DNA from: Glossina fuscipes
Lineage: Eukaryota > Arthropoda > Insecta > Diptera > Glossinidae
Length of the DNA stretch: 64,000 bases
Reading direction: 5' to 3'
Assembly (NCBI RefSeq): GCF_014805625.2
Contig: NW_023998453.1
Coordinates: 826,921 to 890,920 of the forward strand
In this document: piece after piece, positions 22,490-36,614 of the stretch
Position numbering within the stretch: position 1 is the first letter of the stretch
How the letters are laid out: each line of letters starts with the position of its first letter
Made by a program: the position numbers and the translations under genes
Notes under the pieces: model-generated
Seen by the model: only the letters and a program-made list of their open reading frames with translations
Told to the model about the DNA's origin: nothing
Database searches by the model: none

Positions 22490-22700
22490 TAAGAAACTGT
22501 GCTTAGGTTCGGCCGGATTACGGCAATGGTGCTTAGTTCATAGAGAGGCAGAAAGTTTAAATGCGACCCACTTTCTCTTTCTAGCAATTAGACTCTAGTC
22601 ATACTCGCGGCCGTTTTCTTGCTGCTGATGTCCCAGCGAGTATCGCAGGGTTAAGCTTTCGCGCCACGAATCTTCGCTAAACGGTTAGAGTCATCGGAAC
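22490..22700. other. Unexplained GC-richer patch
   Basis: Visibly richer in G and C than the flanking AT-rich DNA, with no long ORF and no match to the dispersed repeats here. It holds an 8-bp perfect inverted pair (22601-22608 ATACTCGC with 22636-22643 GCGAGTAT) around a 27-nt loop. It does not fold as a tRNA by eye. It may be a conserved regulatory element, a small RNA or an old repeat. Confidence 0.3.
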
Positions 22701-22899
22701 ACTATTTTAAAGTAATGATATCTATGAATTTCTAGCAGACCCCACAATTTACTTTCTTTGTTAGAATTTCCACGAAAGCAAAAGTAACAAAGAAGATTAT
22801 AATTTGACATACATACAAATGTTTGCATTAATTACTTTTTAACTGAAAAAACATTGCTACCTCTCAGTAAGTTTTTATGCTGCCACAACTCAAAATTGA

Positions 22900-23040
22900 C
22901 CGTAAGGAAATTTCACTTCGATTACATGAAAGTCAAAAAGAAAAAATTCGTGGCGTTTTTGTACAAAACTTCAAAGATATTTTTCTTATATTTTTAATGA
23001 ACTTTATAGAAGCAAATATTGATCACATCAATAATCTTTT
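22900..23040. repeat. Dispersed repeat D, copy 2
   Basis: Diverged partner of 19290-19440 in the same orientation (AAATTCGTGGCGTTTTTGTAC, AATGAACTTTATAGAAG). It overlaps a spurious 62-codon ORF. Confidence 0.6.
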
Positions 23041-23564
23041 GACCTTTATGCCATCGCATCCGTGAAGCTATCTACACTGAAGCTAACTCCACTAATTTTT
23101 TCCTTTCAGTGCATTGAACCACTTGCATGTCTCAGGAAAGGCTTCGCAACCTTTTCGTAATTGATTTGATCAAATGATTTTATGATTTTTACAAACAAAA
23201 GATGAACAATTTCTATAGCTCCTAAAGTGCCAGTTATCTACATATGCTAATGAACTGCTCTCAGTCTGGGAATGAAATTTTAAAGTTAACAATTTGAACT
23301 TAAATAAGCAAAATGCCTGAGTAAAGGAAGGCTCGGCATTAAATTTCCTATGTAACTTCTCGATGTTTTTTTTTTCTCTTCAACGGAACGAGACCTTATG
23401 TGAGGACTTCATGGGATCAAGACCCGCGAACCAAATATTATCAGAATATCGATTAGTAGCATGAACACAATACAAATGGGTAGACAACAGATCAACAGAG
23501 CGATTCAAATAAGTAAAAAAATGAAACCCATGTACATGCCCATCTGTAATAATTGTACCCTACA

Positions 23565-23915
23565 CCACTTGTGATGCAAGCGTATACTGAATTTATGCTT
23601 ATGTACGCAATCCCCAGAAAAATTTAGGTTAGACCCACCATTTATTATAACAATTTAAGCTTGTCTGTCTGTCTGTCCATTTTAATTTATTGTGTTGAAC
23701 CTTAAGGAGAAAATTGTTGAGATGTTTTGATGACATTCGTTAAACTGACGTTTTTTTGACTCAAGGACGAACGCTATTGAAAATAGTTTGGATCGGACCA
23801 CTTTTTCCAGGACTTCCCATAAAGCGCCTTATTTGGAAAAGTCGTTATATGAATAAGTGCGGGATGCTATGAGGTCTTTAATGGTGGGCTGTGGCCCACT
23901 ATAGTGTTTTTATTC
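23565..23915 (+). repeat. Dispersed repeat A, near full-length copy
   Basis: Gives the forward block order of the family: ACCCTACACCACTTGTGATG, AGACCCACCATTTATTATA, TTTAAGCTTGTCTGTCTG, a long middle with GACTCAAGGACGAACGCTAT and GGATCGGACCACTTTTTCC, GTCGTTATATGAATAA, and the end TGGCCCACTATAGTGTTTTT. It has no ORF, so it is a non-autonomous element or a decayed fragment; the class is unknown. Confidence 0.7.
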
Positions 23916-24804
23916 GCTTCTATATTAAGCTTATATACTTTCTTCACTCCCCGAATCACAGTTGACACATGACATACAAAAATTTGCAGTGTAAATAAAA
24001 GCGCCTAAAATTCGCCTTAAAAACTCGTCCAAAATAAGTAAAAAAATTGGACAACCAAGTCGACGATTTCATTACATTTTCATGGGGCATTCAATTAAGT
24101 TAAACAAAGATCCAAATTAAGTAGAGCCTGATTAATCCACTCACATTTATAGGAGTTTGTTAGAAAAAAGGAATTACGGTTTAAAAGATTTTTGGTCCAT
24201 TGGTCCTTGGTTTACTTACGTACCCCATATTTCTTCCTCTCGCTTAGTTTAGATTAGTTCCAAAAATTTAAAAGGAATTAAAGCTAAAACAACTCAAAAA
24301 AAAAAAAAAAAAATCGAACATTCGCCCCAGATATCTATATACTGGAAATGCACCAAAGGTTCATTTTATTACACTTAAATTATCTTTAATTAATAGGCTC
24401 ACTATTACTAACAAAAGAAAAAAAAAGGAAAAGATTATTGTTTGTTTTGGTAGGGGGCCATCAAACAGGATTTGTCCCAAGAGAGAGAGAGAACACAAAA
24501 TTAATGATGCTTATCTGTGACGAAGGAAAGGTGTAACGAGTTTTTTTTTTTTTTTTTTTTTTTGTTTAGAAATTAGTCTTTAAGCTAATTTTAGAATATT
24601 TTGTAAATTTTGTAAATGCCAAGATAGATAATTTGAAGTCATCCTATAAAAATAAAACAAAAAAAAAAAAAATAAAAATTGTTTAAATTATTGGTGAGCA
24701 TACTAAAACAATTAATTTTTTTTTTTTTTATTACTTTTACTAACCTCATCCAATAATTTGCTATGCATTTTGTTAATATTTTCTTTTTATATATAATATT
24801 TTCT

Positions 24805-24835
<31 letters not shown>

Positions 24836-25479
24836 CTTATTAAGAAATAATTAAAAAATTAATTTTATTATTATTATTATTTTTTTTTTTTAAATAATTT
24901 TCTTTACTAAATTAACTTTTATTAAAAATTTTCTTTTACTTTTTTTATTAAATTTTTATTCGACACTCACGATTTTACAGTTTTACGTTCAATTCTCAAC
25001 TGAAATCAATTTCATATAAGATTTTAAAGGCAAACATTTTGAAAAATAAACGTCTCCCTAATGCTCCATATATATATATATAAATATATGTATATAAATA
25101 TATACATATATATAGAGAACTATTGCACTCAAATTTTATGCATGTATTGTCAGTGGGTGAAAAGCAAAAATTGAATTTCTCACTTTAAACGCTCTTTCCA
25201 TGCAAATAGTATTTAATACAAATATTATCTTAAGAATTTTTGCTCTTTAGGCAGACCTCCACTGCACTATAACATAAGTTGTTGTGTAGATAGATAAGTT
25301 GTTCTTTTCATTTAAATGATCACGATTGTATACATATATATACATACATATATATATACATACAAAAATGCACCTCAGAGATGGCAAAAGTCTGCCATTG
25401 TATGCAATGAAAACAAGCAAAAAAAAAAAACTATAGACATAAAGCATTACCCTACAGTTATTATAACGACTTTTTAAAT
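23916..25479. other. Non-coding, AT-rich
   Basis: Poly-A/poly-T tracts (for example about 24541-24563), (AT)n near 24808-24831 and long T-rich runs. No gene seen. Confidence 0.4.
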
Positions 25480-25795
25480 TAAGAAGTTATATGGGAAGCC
25501 ATTGAAAAGCCATTTTCCGAACTATTTTCAATGGCGCTCGTCCTTCGGCCAAAACACGTCAAAATGTCGCAAAAATGCGATTATGGATTAAAGCAGGTCC
25601 ATATAACAGATTTCTAGGAAATATCTCAAGAGATGCGATCGGCAGGTTGAACACAAGAAATCAAAACTGATAGGCGCACAGGCAGACAGTCAAGGATAGA
25701 TCAAGGCAAACAGTTATTGCATTGGGTCTATTTCAAGCCCTTCTGGCTATTGCATATACTACACCATTGTATTATATATGATAGCGGATATAAAA
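25480..25795 (-). repeat. Dispersed repeat A, reverse copy
   Basis: Contains GAACTATTTTCAATGGCGCT and CGTCCTTCGGCCAAAA, then the CAGGCAGACAG run, GGGTCTATTTCAAGCCCTTC and TATTGCATATACTACACCA: the family A block order in reverse. Confidence 0.65.
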
Positions 25796-28700
25796 AAATA
25801 TAATTGCAAAAGAATTCAAGAAGCATAGGTACTCAAAACAGGGCGGGTTTTCTTTTTTTAGGGGTTCCATAGGGTTTGGCATTTTCATAAAGATATGTTT
25901 TGGTTTCTTTTTAGATTTGCATATTGAAAGGTGACGCGCCGCAAAAATATATGAAAATGTAAGAAAATAATTTGGGTCCAGTTAAAGCAATCTTGCCTAT
26001 GCTCAATAAGAGATTGATTGTACTTCACCAACCTATGTCTCTTTACCAGTAGGACGTGGACAGATCACAGGGGATATAGAATTCACCAATTCTGTGATCA
26101 CTTTCAAAGTTGTTTTTCCTGACCAACTGGAAGAATTGCATCTCTTTGACCAACACAAAGTAAAGTTTGATGAGGGAATCCCTTGGTGGTTTTTCCCTTC
26201 CCTTTCATACAGCGTTATTTACAGCCTACTATGATGAGACAAGAACTCCCACGCAATTTTCTATTTGGCTACCCCTGATCTTCATTTTCTCTTTTTTTTT
26301 TTTTAAGATTGTGTTTGCCGTATAGTAATTTATAACAGTATAAAGTTCATGTTCATATTTTACAGTTAGACCTCTTAAAACATGTTTCCTTTCTTCCAAC
26401 AAATACAATTTAGTACAAAAATTTCTTTAAATAGTTACGTAATAATCATGAAAAAGACATTGGTATCGTATTGCGTACGGTTTCCTTGTGTTTTGCGTTT
26501 GTTTATCTTTACTTTTAAAATCTCATCAACGTGTACGATAAAGAATTTTGATTAATTTCAAACGTGAACGATATCTGACATCCCAAGTAGAAGCTAATAG
26601 AAAAATAAAAACTCAAAAAAATCGTCAGCAAATTATTATTTTTACATAGTAAATTTGATCGCTTTTTTATAGAAACTTAGAGCGAATAACAATAATTAAT
26701 ATACGATCGGAGCATGTAGATGACAAGCCATCTGTGCATACACCTGGAAGACATATGAAAATGCTTTGATTCTATTTATTTGTTTGCTGTTAATTCATAC
26801 CACACCTTTCTATCGGTTTCTAACCTTCATCTGCAAACGAAAATTCGTCATTCGATCAAGTATGTACGCACACACGAAGAAAGATGGAAGAAAACACAAG
26901 CAGTGCTGGCCAAATCCATTACGAATCAAGAGCAGTTAGTAGTCTAAATAATATTAATTAACAGTAATGCACTTATAATACACATATCTATATACATATC
27001 TCTATACGTACATATATATATACATATATATGTATATTTTTTAAGGCAAAGAATTTTAAATATAAATAATTAATTCAGATAAAGTAAACAATTTTTTTTG
27101 ATATCGATGATCATTATCCGATAACGAATGTCTACGGTCCAAATCAGTCAAAAATTGATTCACTTTTAAAAAGAAATGTTGCATTTGCAAATGGAACTTG
27201 TTTCTAGTTAAATGTTTGAGTCAACAGATTTCTATGGGGTAGCACCTCTCTATATGGCTTTTTTCGCCTTTCGAAAGACGTGTTCGATTTTTAAAAATGG
27301 GTTCGGAATGATCCGCAGTTATTTGTTTCTATATTTACATGATATCGATATATTTTTTTTTACTATGACCAATCGCTCGGGAGATGCCTTTTATTCGCCT
27401 AACGCGGTGACGATCAGAAAGAAATGAGTGAAAAAGTGTTTGTCCAAACTGTAAATGTTACGGCTTCACCAGCTGAACATTCACTATTGCATTCGATTTT
27501 ATCCTATTTTCAAAAAAAAAAATAATATTCTCTTTCCATATATATTCACAGAAATGGTTTGGTTGAAATGTTATATATAATCTTTTTTATATAAATGTAT
27601 CAAAAATATAAATTCATCTNNNNNNNNNNGTAAACTCTATAGCACCGAAATTTGATAAACCCAATGCAATTGACGTTTCGGACAATCGGGAAATATATCC
27701 CCAATTATTTGAAAAATTAATTAAAAATTTGGATACATGTCAGAAAAAGAGTGTGACGATAAATTCGTATGTAACTAGCAAAGACATCTACCATCTATCT
27801 GCCTTAACAAAGCTCTGTAAACGTCTTAGCAGAGCTCGGTTAAATACTTAATGGATATAGAAAAGCACCTAAATTGGAGACTCTAGCGCAGCCAAACTGG
27901 AAAATTTCATCCATGTTTACGTATCTGTTGAATGAGCAAAAAAAAAAATTGAAACTTTTCTTTCGGGAACTATTTTTTTTATGTTATAATCATACAAAAA
28001 TGTTTTGCGTTTTTAATATGGACGGAGAAGGACTGCAAACCCAACTATATCTCAATTGTAATTATTTTACAGAGCTCTGTTAAGTCGTTAACATAGTTTT
28101 GTTAACAGAAATGGTAGGTGTCTTTGCTAGTTAAATTCGAATTTATCTTCCCAGCCATAGTTTGCAGGCGATATCATCATTTTTGGGAAAAGCTAGAAAG
28201 TTAACAGAGTTGCACAGACGGACAGATGGATAGATGAAAGTACGGACATACTTAGTTTGCCTGCCGAGTTGGCAACGGTCCAGGAATTTATCTACTTTAT
28301 GGGGTTTTGATACATTTCGACAAAATGAATATACCCCTCATCCTTCGGCGACGGGCATGAAAAGTGAGAAGGAGGAATCTTAAAAAGTTATCGAAAAGTC
28401 TTTTTTTCTTATAAAATGTTTGGGCAAACGTTTTGACAAAATAAATATATCGCTGATCCTTCGGTGGTAGGTCTAAAAACTCTATTTAAATTTATACATA
28501 CCGGATGATTAACGTGTGTGCAGCAGCCACGAAGGAAGCTGTTTGAACTAATAAAGATCTTTCTGAGCATCTACGTTTGCTTTATCTACGTTTTTGTGCA
28601 AGACCCGAAATTCCGAGCAGCTTTCTGCATGGTTATCGACGGAATTCGCGCCTACCAAAACGTCATTCTAGTAAGAGATGTATGGGTACTTTCGTCTGGC

Positions 28701-31350
28701 ATAACGGCGGTGCACTGCATTTTTTCAAATCGAGAATGGAGGAAGTGGCACCCACTTAAAACAAGGGAAGAGATTATCGACCCTCCCATCAAAAAAAAAG
28801 TAAAATCATTCGATCTCTGCGCAGTTACTTGCCGTTCAGCTGGTACATCGGGATGACGCACAAGTTATATGTATTTATATTTGTCTATTGCGAAACATAT
28901 ACTTTATCGATATAACACTTTTCTGTTAACCATAGTCGTTCGTCTCTAATTTCTTGCAAGGAACAATCGCGTCGAATAGAAGGACTATGCAAAATATTAC
29001 TAGATAACGAAAAATTCGGGCTATTGACGTATACAGCAACTACATTTATCACACTGGAGATGGAGGTTTTTAAATGTGTTGACCTTCAATACGGTGCATT
29101 CGCGACCTCATGACACACAAAGAAATGAATTTAAAAGCAGTTTTTTTTTACATCGCGTGCTTATCAATTGCATACTTAATGTTGCCTTAACTAACGTGAA
29201 CAAATGCCGTAACACAAGCGTCTATAATTTCTCATGAGGTCAAGTGTAATTATGAACCGTTATTCCTTGGTTACTATAGTCACTACAGAAATATGTAAAC
29301 ATTCTCTGTTTACCATGCTTTTTTTGATGCTCGATATAAGATATCAAGGGCCACATCAGCTGTATTCGTTTCTTAGTCGCTATGAGGTCTTGAACTGAAT
29401 TAACTGTGTATTTTCTGTCCCGGTCCATTTGTCTTCAATCGTCAAACGTGTGACAGATACATAAACTTTGATGCGTCTACTCTCAGTACAGCGCCATATA
29501 TATCCCATTAAAGTGCATTTATCTGCAAACAAACAATCAATTGCTAAAAAGCGGAAAGGAGCTCAAGAAGGGACTTATAAATAACTGTATTTCCAATGTC
29601 TTTTGCGACGAGCCGTTTAAAAATCGTCTTGTTGAATAATATTTTCCCCACGGAAATCCATCTTTCCTCTTCGCTTATAGTATTTTTTTCTTTATTGAGA
29701 GAGGAGCATAAAATGTTCGAACTTCTTCATAAGGGCTTCAATTTAACCTTTATCTGTTCGCTTTTACTACAGATGTTGAAATTTTCATGCAACTGCCACG
29801 AAATTTTAATCTCAGTGACAACGCCCTTTAACTTAGATTTAACAAATAGAAAAAAAAATTTTTTTTTATAGATTTTAGAACTTTTGGTCTTATCTTATAA
29901 AAAATTGCATATCAATAATAAAATTCAAATAAATCGCTTCAGTTTTTTTAAATCAATTTAGAAAACTTAATTTTTGTTTCTTAGTGCTCACAAACTCCGA
30001 ACTCAATTAATATAACACGTTGATCAATAATTCCCGGGACTTAAATATTGATATCACCTGGGCGAAAAAAATTTCTAACATTTTTAGGAAGTGCCAACAT
30101 GTGCCTCAAAGAAGATGCGTTACTATTTCAACTCAATCCGATCTTCTGGTTACAAGTTCGATTGATTTTATTGATGCTACTTTCATGTTCAAGGCAATGG
30201 CAGAAATCCGAACTTCACGTGATGATTGAAAGAAACTTTGAGCTGACTTAAGAAATGTGACAAGAAGTGCACACCTAAAATAGGTGTTTACACCAAAAAG
30301 CCATCGAAAAAATTCAAAAAATTCATATCGAAAAGTGAAGCTGTAAGAGAGGGAAACGCAGTGCATTCCACTATTCTATTATTCAGATTAAAAATGTGAG
30401 CATGAGAAGAGTGTTTTGCAAACGAGAGAAAGGTGTTTTACCCACAGCCGGACACATGCACCGCGCATGAACTCTGATTGACGTTCTTTTCATCACTATT
30501 CTCTAGATCTGTCCCCGATTGATTGTTTGCGAACTTCAAAGGATGTTCCAAGGAAAAAAAATTTGGATCATTCCCGATATGCTTCAGCTTCGATAACTAA
30601 ATTGTTGGATGAGTGATCCAAATGTTAGAGAAGTGTTGAAAAAACTCTACCACTATTGGAGAAGATTGTGCTCGCGAATAAAGTCGAATATTGCGAAACA
30701 AACAGTTTTTCTTACCTTGTCCCGGGAATTATTGATCAAGATGTATATTTTTGTTATCAAACTTCTTAAATTTCTATTGAAAAGTTTTGTGCATATTTTT
30801 TAACACTTAAGCATATATATGTGATCGATTTCACCGACGCATCCTCAACAAATTTTGTTTTTATTTATTTGCTTAGGATTGTTGTGTGATGTGTGGGAAT
30901 ACAAGATTCGCTCTAAGCCATATATAAAGATAGTATATAGTACTTGTTCGGTTTTTATTTATTTTGTAAAGAATTGAAAATTTTTTTCAAACTCTTGATT
31001 TTTTTTTTGAAAATATCTAAATTATGCGACAAAAAGTAACAACAGCTTAACGTGTGTGACCTTCAGAAAATAATGAAAAACGAAACAACGAAAAATAGAA
31101 AAATAAACATATTTTTGATGTTAACTTCTTGTGTTTATTTTTATGGTGATGTTCGTTCATTCATTTGTTACTTTGATATCTTTTACAACCAACCAAAACA
31201 ACAACAAATACATTAATACAACAGCTAACAGCTAACGATAGCAACATACTAAACCAAGGACGCGTTAAAAAAAAATTTTTTCTGTTTCTTCTCTCGAAAT
31301 TTGCATAATAGTCATAAACCGCAATATGCAACAGAAACCGCTTTCAATAT

Positions 31351-31384
<34 letters not shown>

Positions 31385-33395
31385 AAGAAATATTCGCACA
31401 GCGGTAGTGGTTAACAGTGTCAATAGTAACAGCAGCGCCCACTACAACTACGTCGCATCACTGCAACATGTTTGCAATTAATTAAGACTTTTTCTGTTTT
31501 TTTCTTCTTTTGTTGTTGTTGTTGTTGTTGTTGTTCGGTATTCTCATTTCGCAATGCTAAAAACAAGTAAAGACTATCTAAAAAGCCAGTCAGTTACGTA
31601 CTTAGTTAACTTACTTGCCCCAGTCACTCGCCCAGCTGGCCAACCAGTCATTTAATGTTAGGTTAACAATTAAATTACATATATATATATATATATACAT
31701 TAATATAATAGTTATTATTATGCAGCGTATAAAATAAAATCGTAACAAGCATGTGGTTGATTTGGTTTGTTGCCGATTCCCACATTAATTTAACAATTGT
31801 TTCTTTTCAAATTATCTACTGAATGCAATTGAATTGGAATGCATTCAGCTAATGATGCGTTCTTCTTCTGTGTAAGACTTACTAAAAACCATTCATTTCG
31901 CTATTCATAAAAAGACGCTATCAAGGTCGTCCCTGATAAAGGCAACTATTGAAGCAATTGATGAGTATGTACATGTTCAAAAGAAACAAACAAAAAAAAA
32001 AAAGTACCATCCGTTCAAAAAAAAAAGGATTTAACTTTATTAACTAACTGATCGCGCAATTATCGAGCAGAGGCCTATTACAATAATATGTCAGAGATAT
32101 CTCGAACTTTTCGCAAAATTTGAATTAATGTAAGCTTTTTATCGCATCATGGGACATTCCTTTACTTCTTTCTGTCTTGTCTGTTCATCTGGCTTATGTC
32201 TCGCTCCTTATTGTGGTACCTAAAAGGATCACATGCTCTAGGATTCAAATATGGCCCGAAAGATAAGAAAATTTTCAGCTAAGGAGCGAGAGAATATTTT
32301 GAATATCTATTTTCTTATACCAAGCGTTAAAATTTCATTAAAAGAAAAAGGATTGGAACACACGCACACACGTCTGAAAAAAAACGCACAAGAATAATGA
32401 TAAATGGATTCTCTTAGCTATTCGACCTCGTACTGTACACGTTGATCAAGATATTAATCGGACTATTTCGAGCATCCACAACGACCGAGAACATAACCTC
32501 AGCATTGAATAATCTCTCTGAAAAAATATCATAGCCTAACCTCAAAAAATATTTAATCACTTATTTTGAAATATTTCGATCCATTAATAATATTTTTCTC
32601 CATCTAAATTTTCACTATAAATTTATGCACAGATTCTAATGTATGTTTATGAATGTTTATACATCTCAGCTAATTTGTATAATTTGTTGTAGCCCGGCCA
32701 AATTTATTAAGCTATATGAGGTTGCTTTTAGGCCGCTAGTAGCGTGTGTAGACATGAAGAAGGAAAAAGACATAAAGTGAATTCAAAAATATTTCTTATG
32801 CATATTTGAAATATATAAAATAAGCGGCAATAAACATTATAGTGAACTAAACTAAAAGGTCACAGTGCCAACGCAATCATTTTTCACTTGTTATTATTGT
32901 CTTGGACGGTATTATAAAACCTGATTACACGCTTGCCAAACGACAACGATTATCGTACATATTTTTATTGTATAACAGTTTGGATTTCTTTTCGTTTGTA
33001 ATTTTTTTTTTTTTTCATCATCTTCATCGTCATTATCATTTAATATTGATCCAAGACAATATTATGTAAAATCGTTTACCATCTGCTGAGGCAGCAATAT
33101 TTTCCCGCAAATGGTAGAGAGTGTTTAAATGTAATATTAAATAAGCAAACATGCAAGTAAGTAAGTCATCTTGAAGCGAATCATGGAAAAATCGTATAAC
33201 CTTAAATCGATGCATAAAAATATTGACATATGAATCGCGAAAATATCGGGCTTAATTACGCACCAAATAATTACATCCTCTCGTCCAAGCGCTGCTAAGG
33301 ATTACAAACTATTTTTGGAAATGTCTTTTATTGAACTTCGCTGAACGGAAGAGAGAGGGGAATGTATGAAAAAACGAAAATTCATAACATTAATC
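25796..33395. other. Long non-coding stretch
   Basis: No gene supported. It holds decayed repeat fragments (28200-28340 with CACAGACGGACAGATGG), a poly-A run at 31353-31382 and a (TTG)n tract at 31510-31534. The 112-codon frame at 28518-28856 reads well but shows no family I know and overlaps open frames on both strands. The CA/CAA-rich part 31380-31640 resembles fly 5' UTR or enhancer sequence; that is an impression only. Confidence 0.35.
27620..27629. other. Assembly gap (10 N)
   Basis: Ten Ns of unknown true size. Confidence 1.
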
Positions 33396-33560
33396 CGTAA
33401 ATTAATTACACTTGTAATCAAGTTTTGAAGCCCATGAACACACATATAGCAAGTCGACTGGAATCCTTAACTCGTTCTACGGCATAAACGTAAGTTGATT
33501 ACATTTGCAATCTTAACGAGGCAAACGGAAGTCATGAACGTGGACATGGCATGTCGACTA
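33396..33560. repeat. Diverged direct duplication
   Basis: Two units (33396-33460, 33489-33560), both of the form CGTAA.TT.ATTACA.TTG.AATC, a variable middle, CATGAAC, then G(C/T)..GTCGACT. The offset is about 93 nt. Confidence 0.55.
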
Positions 33561-34274
33561 CCTTAGGTTGAAGTCCTTGTTATTTTTCATTCCAATGAAA
33601 TGAGCTCTCATTTCCATGTTCCCATCTAAGTTTTCAGATTTTATAGCGTACAACAATAGTTCGCGGACAATGAATTATTGTCCGCAAAACAAGACTGAGA
33701 AGATTTCGGGGTTATGAAGCAAATATTACATCCCCCTCAATGTTACAAACATAATTACAAATTTATTGTAACTCTATTAGTTGGATGTTGTGTAAAAAAA
33801 AAATTTTATTATTAATGATTTTTATGCAAATTTAATGCTTAATAAAAAGTATAAATTATTATAAATATAAAATAATTGCTTGCACTTAATGTTGAGGAAG
33901 TTAAAAAATGTGCAAACAGTTTTGAATCGAATGGAATGTTCGATGGACAGACATTTCAAAAAGATTGAAATGAAATGCCTGCAGAATAATAAACAATTGT
34001 AAAAAAAATAGTTGAAATAAATTGAAAATAAAAATGAAAGCAAACAAAAAAAAAATAAATAAATAAAGTTTATGTATGTAGATATATGTATACAATATAT
34101 ATGCACAAAATATGATTACGCAACTTCCAACTGTCCAACAGTGTGTGTAGGTAGGCACATAGGTGGTGAGCACATGAGCAAACATACATGTTTGCCGTTT
34201 AAAATGCATTAATTTTTTTTAATACTAGTTTTTAGTTATGCTTTTTTTAAAATTTCATTTTTGTTTCTCTCTTT

Positions 34275-34279
<5 letters not shown>

Positions 34280-34313
<34 letters not shown>
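34280..34313. repeat. Poly-T tract
   Basis: About 34 consecutive T. Confidence 0.9.
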
Positions 34314-34314
<1 letters not shown>

Positions 34315-34534
34315 TCATGATCTTGATCATGATCATGTAGCTGAAAAACTCGATACACAAATAAATGGAAGCAAAAACCATTTCAATTATATTTTGAAAA
34401 AAAAAAAAAATAAATAAATAAATAAATGAAAACTAAAAAAAAAAAAAAAGAAGTAAAGACACTACAGCGAGGCACGGCCCACCAATAATTATTCTACAAT
34501 TATCCATACATTGCATTTTCAAAGTAAAGCTTTA

Positions 34535-34790
34535 AAGCTGGAAAGTGGTCGAAAATATGATTGCCTCCGAACCATTTTCAATAGCGTTCGTCTATGGACC
34601 AATCACATCAGTGTGGTTATAACAAGAACGACGTTTTGTACGGCTGCATACAAGAGGACAAGGCAGGCGGACGAACAAACGGACAGATTAGCTTAGATTG
34701 GTATAATGAAAGATAGATAGATATATCTCAGGTCCTTCTCAATATTGGATACAATCGCACAATTTTAATATACTTTTATGCTGTTAAGTA
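34535..34790 (-). repeat. Dispersed repeat A, reverse fragment
   Basis: Contains AAGTGGTCGAAAATATGATT, GAACCATTTTCAATAGCGTT, an ACGGACAGA run, then ATCTCAGGTCCTTCTCAATA, TACAATCGCACAATTTTAAT: reverse family A order. A spurious 61-codon ORF lies inside it. Confidence 0.6.
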
Positions 34791-36614
34791 CAAGGGATGT
34801 AGCGAGATCTACGCCTTCCAACGAATTTCGGATAACCACACATTTCAAGCATTTACAATTTTTTTTGATTTCAGGCGGACCATCCGATCGGATAGAGATT
34901 TGTTTTACTTCCTCTCCAACCCGACCGATGATGCTTTCGTTAATGGTAGATAATATAGTTAACTAATTTTGTGTTTGTACTTGCAGCTGATGATAACGAT
35001 CTCACATTTCATATCCTATTACAAGATTACACTGTCATAGTGTATGTCAAAGTTCAACATTACATGTGTTCAAGCTTTTAAAGTTTCTTTTTATTTCAAT
35101 TGACAGTTGTTAGTGTGTATTATATGTGTTATGTATAGGTCAATGGATCGTTGCGAACCTCGAAATTAATATGAGAACTTATGTCAATGCTTTGCCAACC
35201 TTTTCGTTGTAACTCTTTGCGATGTGAAGCATGTAACAACAAAATGACTTACGGACGGACATAACTAAATGAAGTCGAAAACTCACTCAATATTATAAAC
35301 AATGTCTGCATACTTTTCGATATATATTTGCTTTACTTACAAACAAACTCACAAAATTAATCTATTTGCGTTCTTTCAATAGGTGGTATAAAGCTAAAAA
35401 GTTAATAACAACAAATTCGCTAAAATGATTGTTCTCTTTAATTTTAGACAACGCAGCATACAATAATAATAATAATAATAAGAATATTAATAATATACAA
35501 AGCATAATAAACAATGACCTGAGCCATGAAAAACAAGTTTTAAGTAATTTTTTTTTGTTTGTATTTTTTTTTTTTTTTTTTTATTATTAAAATCAAAAGT
35601 GTGACACAAAATTTTCAAAATTGTCGCAAACAAATACGTGAAGTGATTATAAATATTGGTATAATGCTCGTATATACTTTCATGTTGTTAGTGTAAATGT
35701 TTTGCAATTTATAGCAAAAAAAAAAAAAAAAAACAAAAAATCGTAGTCTAAATTTAAACTATCGACCTACTGATCATAAATGCCATAATAGAAATTAATA
35801 AGAGCAAAAAGTAAATCTGTTAGGTATTGAAAAAGCGTGAAAATTTCCCCCATGAAGAGTTCATGTTAAAAAAAAAAAAAAACTTCATGTTCCTTATCAC
35901 ATCCCATAGCAAAGATTGCCCGATCATTGATCGAAATATTTGACGAAACATTTTCAAAGCCTCAATGAGTCACAGCTACTCACTCACACAATAAATAATC
36001 AACTTTCGCTTATAACAAGCTTCAAGTCCTTGCGGAAATATATATTAAGAGACCTTTCAAAAAGTAAACGTAAAAATAGTCTGCATTGTCTAATTCATAT
36101 GCCAACCATTAACAACAGTTTTATTTAACAGTTTGTGTGTATTTAATGAAGGTGTTAAATAATTACCAACACACTTCGATTTTTTTAATTGAAGGCGGAT
36201 TGAAAATATTTGCAAAACTGATTCAAGACCTTGGTCTTTATGCTTTAAAGATAAGACAAGACAAGGGTTAACAAGAAACGTAAGATGGATACGAGGCAGA
36301 TGTGACTAAATGGGCAACATAATCGATCGAATCTGACTCTGCACGAAATCGCTTAATGCTATGCTATCATCTAAGTCGTTATAATGTTAACGTGTTTCGT
36401 TACATTTCCATCATTCGTGATAAAGTTTCTTCAGTAGCAAGTCCTTATAAAATTATGGTCACACTCCATTAAATTAATAAATTATTTTTTATAATTATAT
36501 AAATTATTATATCAATTATTATTTATAATTATTTGACATCTTGATTCTTATATCCTATATATATAAGGATGATATCTTATATATATAAGGATGAAGGAAG
36601 TGATAAGTTAATCT
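34791..36614. other. Non-coding, AT-rich
   Basis: Poly-A/poly-T tracts and (AT)-rich DNA with nothing recognisable. The short palindromic run around 36548-36588 repeats ATATATATAAGGATGA twice. Confidence 0.35.

Noticed and set aside
22500..22690. tRNA or snRNA gene
   Set aside because: No cloverleaf, A/B boxes or snRNA promoter element visible; only a single hairpin.
28518..28861. 112-codon ORF and overlapping frames
   Set aside because: No recognisable motif, three overlapping frames open on both strands, and repeat-like flanks; too weak for a gene call.
34778..34966. 62-codon ORF
   Set aside because: Begins in dispersed repeat A and has no protein-like features.
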